The translations under genes and the position numbers were made by a program. This document shows, in pieces, positions 5,875 through 6,356 of a stretch of DNA of 6,356 nucleotides (its first letter is position 1; every line of letters begins with the position of its first letter). This DNA is from Flavobacteriaceae bacterium (GTDB taxonomy: Bacteria > Bacteroidota > Bacteroidia > Flavobacteriales > Flavobacteriaceae). The stretch spans positions 1 through 6,356 of the forward strand of contig JALRKI010000035.1 of NCBI GenBank assembly GCA_023254815.1, given 5' to 3'. Under the pieces are notes generated by a model. The model was given only the letters and a program-made list of their open reading frames with translations, ran no database searches and had not been told where the DNA came from.

Positions 5875-6356
5875 AAACCCTAACTCACCTCATCAGAGCA
5901 GCCGTCGGTGGCTTATTTATTTTTTCTGGATTGATAAAGCTCAATGATCCTGTTGGCTTTGCTTTCAAACTCGAAGAATATTTCAGTCAATCAGTATTGA
6001 ACTTGCCATTTTTGGAACCATACGCTTTGATGATTGCAGTTGTAGTTGTTGTATTTGAAGTACTTTTAGGGGTCTTTTTGCTTTTGGGCTACAGGGTGAG
6101 GTTTACCATGATCAGCCTTTTGGGCATGATCATCTTTTTTACCTTCTTGACATTTTATTCGGCCTATTTTAACAAAGTAACCGATTGCGGCTGTTTTGGA
6201 GATGCACTAAAGCTTACCCCTTGGGAGTCCTTTACTAAAGATGTTGTTTTGCTCGTATTTATCGCTTGGTTGTTGTGGCAGCAGTCGTATGTGTATACCG
6301 TAGGAACGACTCTGATGCGCAGTGCAGCGGTTTTATTGTCAACCATTGCGGCTTTG
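5871..6356 (+). CDS. DoxX/BT_3928-like membrane protein, N-terminal part (cut by window edge)
   Basis: An open frame of 162 codons starts at the ATG that overlaps the preceding stop (ATGA) and runs off the right edge. Residues show four membrane segments at about 8-24, 51-73, 77-98 and 123-139, plus a fifth beginning near 150. The opening GGLFIFSGLIKLNDP is typical of DoxX/MauE-like proteins, in which a short helix hairpin carries the motif FxFSGxxKL. A conserved cysteine pair lies in DCGCFGDALKLTPW (C106 and C108), the hallmark of the Bacteroidota members. DoxX and MauE relatives act in the inner membrane in electron transfer or thiol-disulfide chemistry, so a redox role is a reasonable guess only. 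Homologues in the phylum, as I recall, are about 350 residues with a second periplasmic part, so more than half may be missing here. Often tpiA follows, which would support the context but lies outside the window. Confidence 0.8.
   Translation, partial: MKTLTHLIRAAVGGLFIFSGLIKLNDPVGFAFKLEEYFSQSVLNLPFLEPYALMIAVVVVVFEVLLGVFLLLGYRVRFTMISLLGMIIFFTFLTFYSAYFNKVTDCGCFGDALKLTPWESFTKDVVLLVFIAWLLWQQSYVYTVGTTLMRSAAVLLSTIAAL

Noticed and set aside
6164..6346. Minus-strand open frame of 60 codons at the right end
   Set aside because: It is antisense to the DoxX-like membrane protein, whose frame is open to the edge and has family motifs.

Overview
The window looks like ordinary chromosome of a Bacteroidota (Bacteroidetes) bacterium, most likely of the Cytophagales or a related order. 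The base composition is AT-rich, and start codons have AT-rich upstream tracts rather than strong Shine-Dalgarno sites. Matches to the Bacteroidota promoter -7 element (TAnnTTTG) sit in the truA/phosphoesterase divergent gap. Several protein types are also typical of the phylum: a Rho with a long polar insertion starting right after its N-terminal domain, a two-repeat DUF1599 protein, a DoxX/BT_3928-like membrane protein, and CdaA encoded next to FolP. The assignment to phylum is inference from these traits. The species cannot be named from the sequence alone.

Layout, left half. On the minus strand lie the 5' part of rho (running off the left edge) and, upstream of it, a YfcE/MJ0936-type metallophosphoesterase. 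A 69-bp divergent promoter gap follows. On the plus strand come truA, which probably starts at a TTG, and an MsbA/LmrA-type ABC exporter half-transporter that overlaps the end of truA by 14 nt.

Layout, right half. The exporter gene meets cdaA tail to tail, with interlocked stop codons. The minus-strand pair folP-cdaA (dihydropteroate synthase, then diadenylate cyclase, 37 nt apart) is transcribed leftward. From a second divergent gap, carrying a perfect 12-bp palindrome, the plus-strand pair DUF1599 protein and DoxX-like membrane protein (ATGA overlap) runs off the right edge.

How the genes work together. Most are housekeeping: transcription termination, tRNA pseudouridylation, lipid or drug export, c-di-AMP signalling and folate synthesis. 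There is no mobile element, CRISPR array, tRNA, rRNA or evident defence system, and no gap without a gene exceeds 161 bases. I found no clear new system. The most useful leads are the disordered Rho insertion, the overlapping divergent -7 elements, the terminator-free convergent overlap, the duplicated DUF1599 domain beside folP, and the c-di-AMP synthase embedded in a folate operon.
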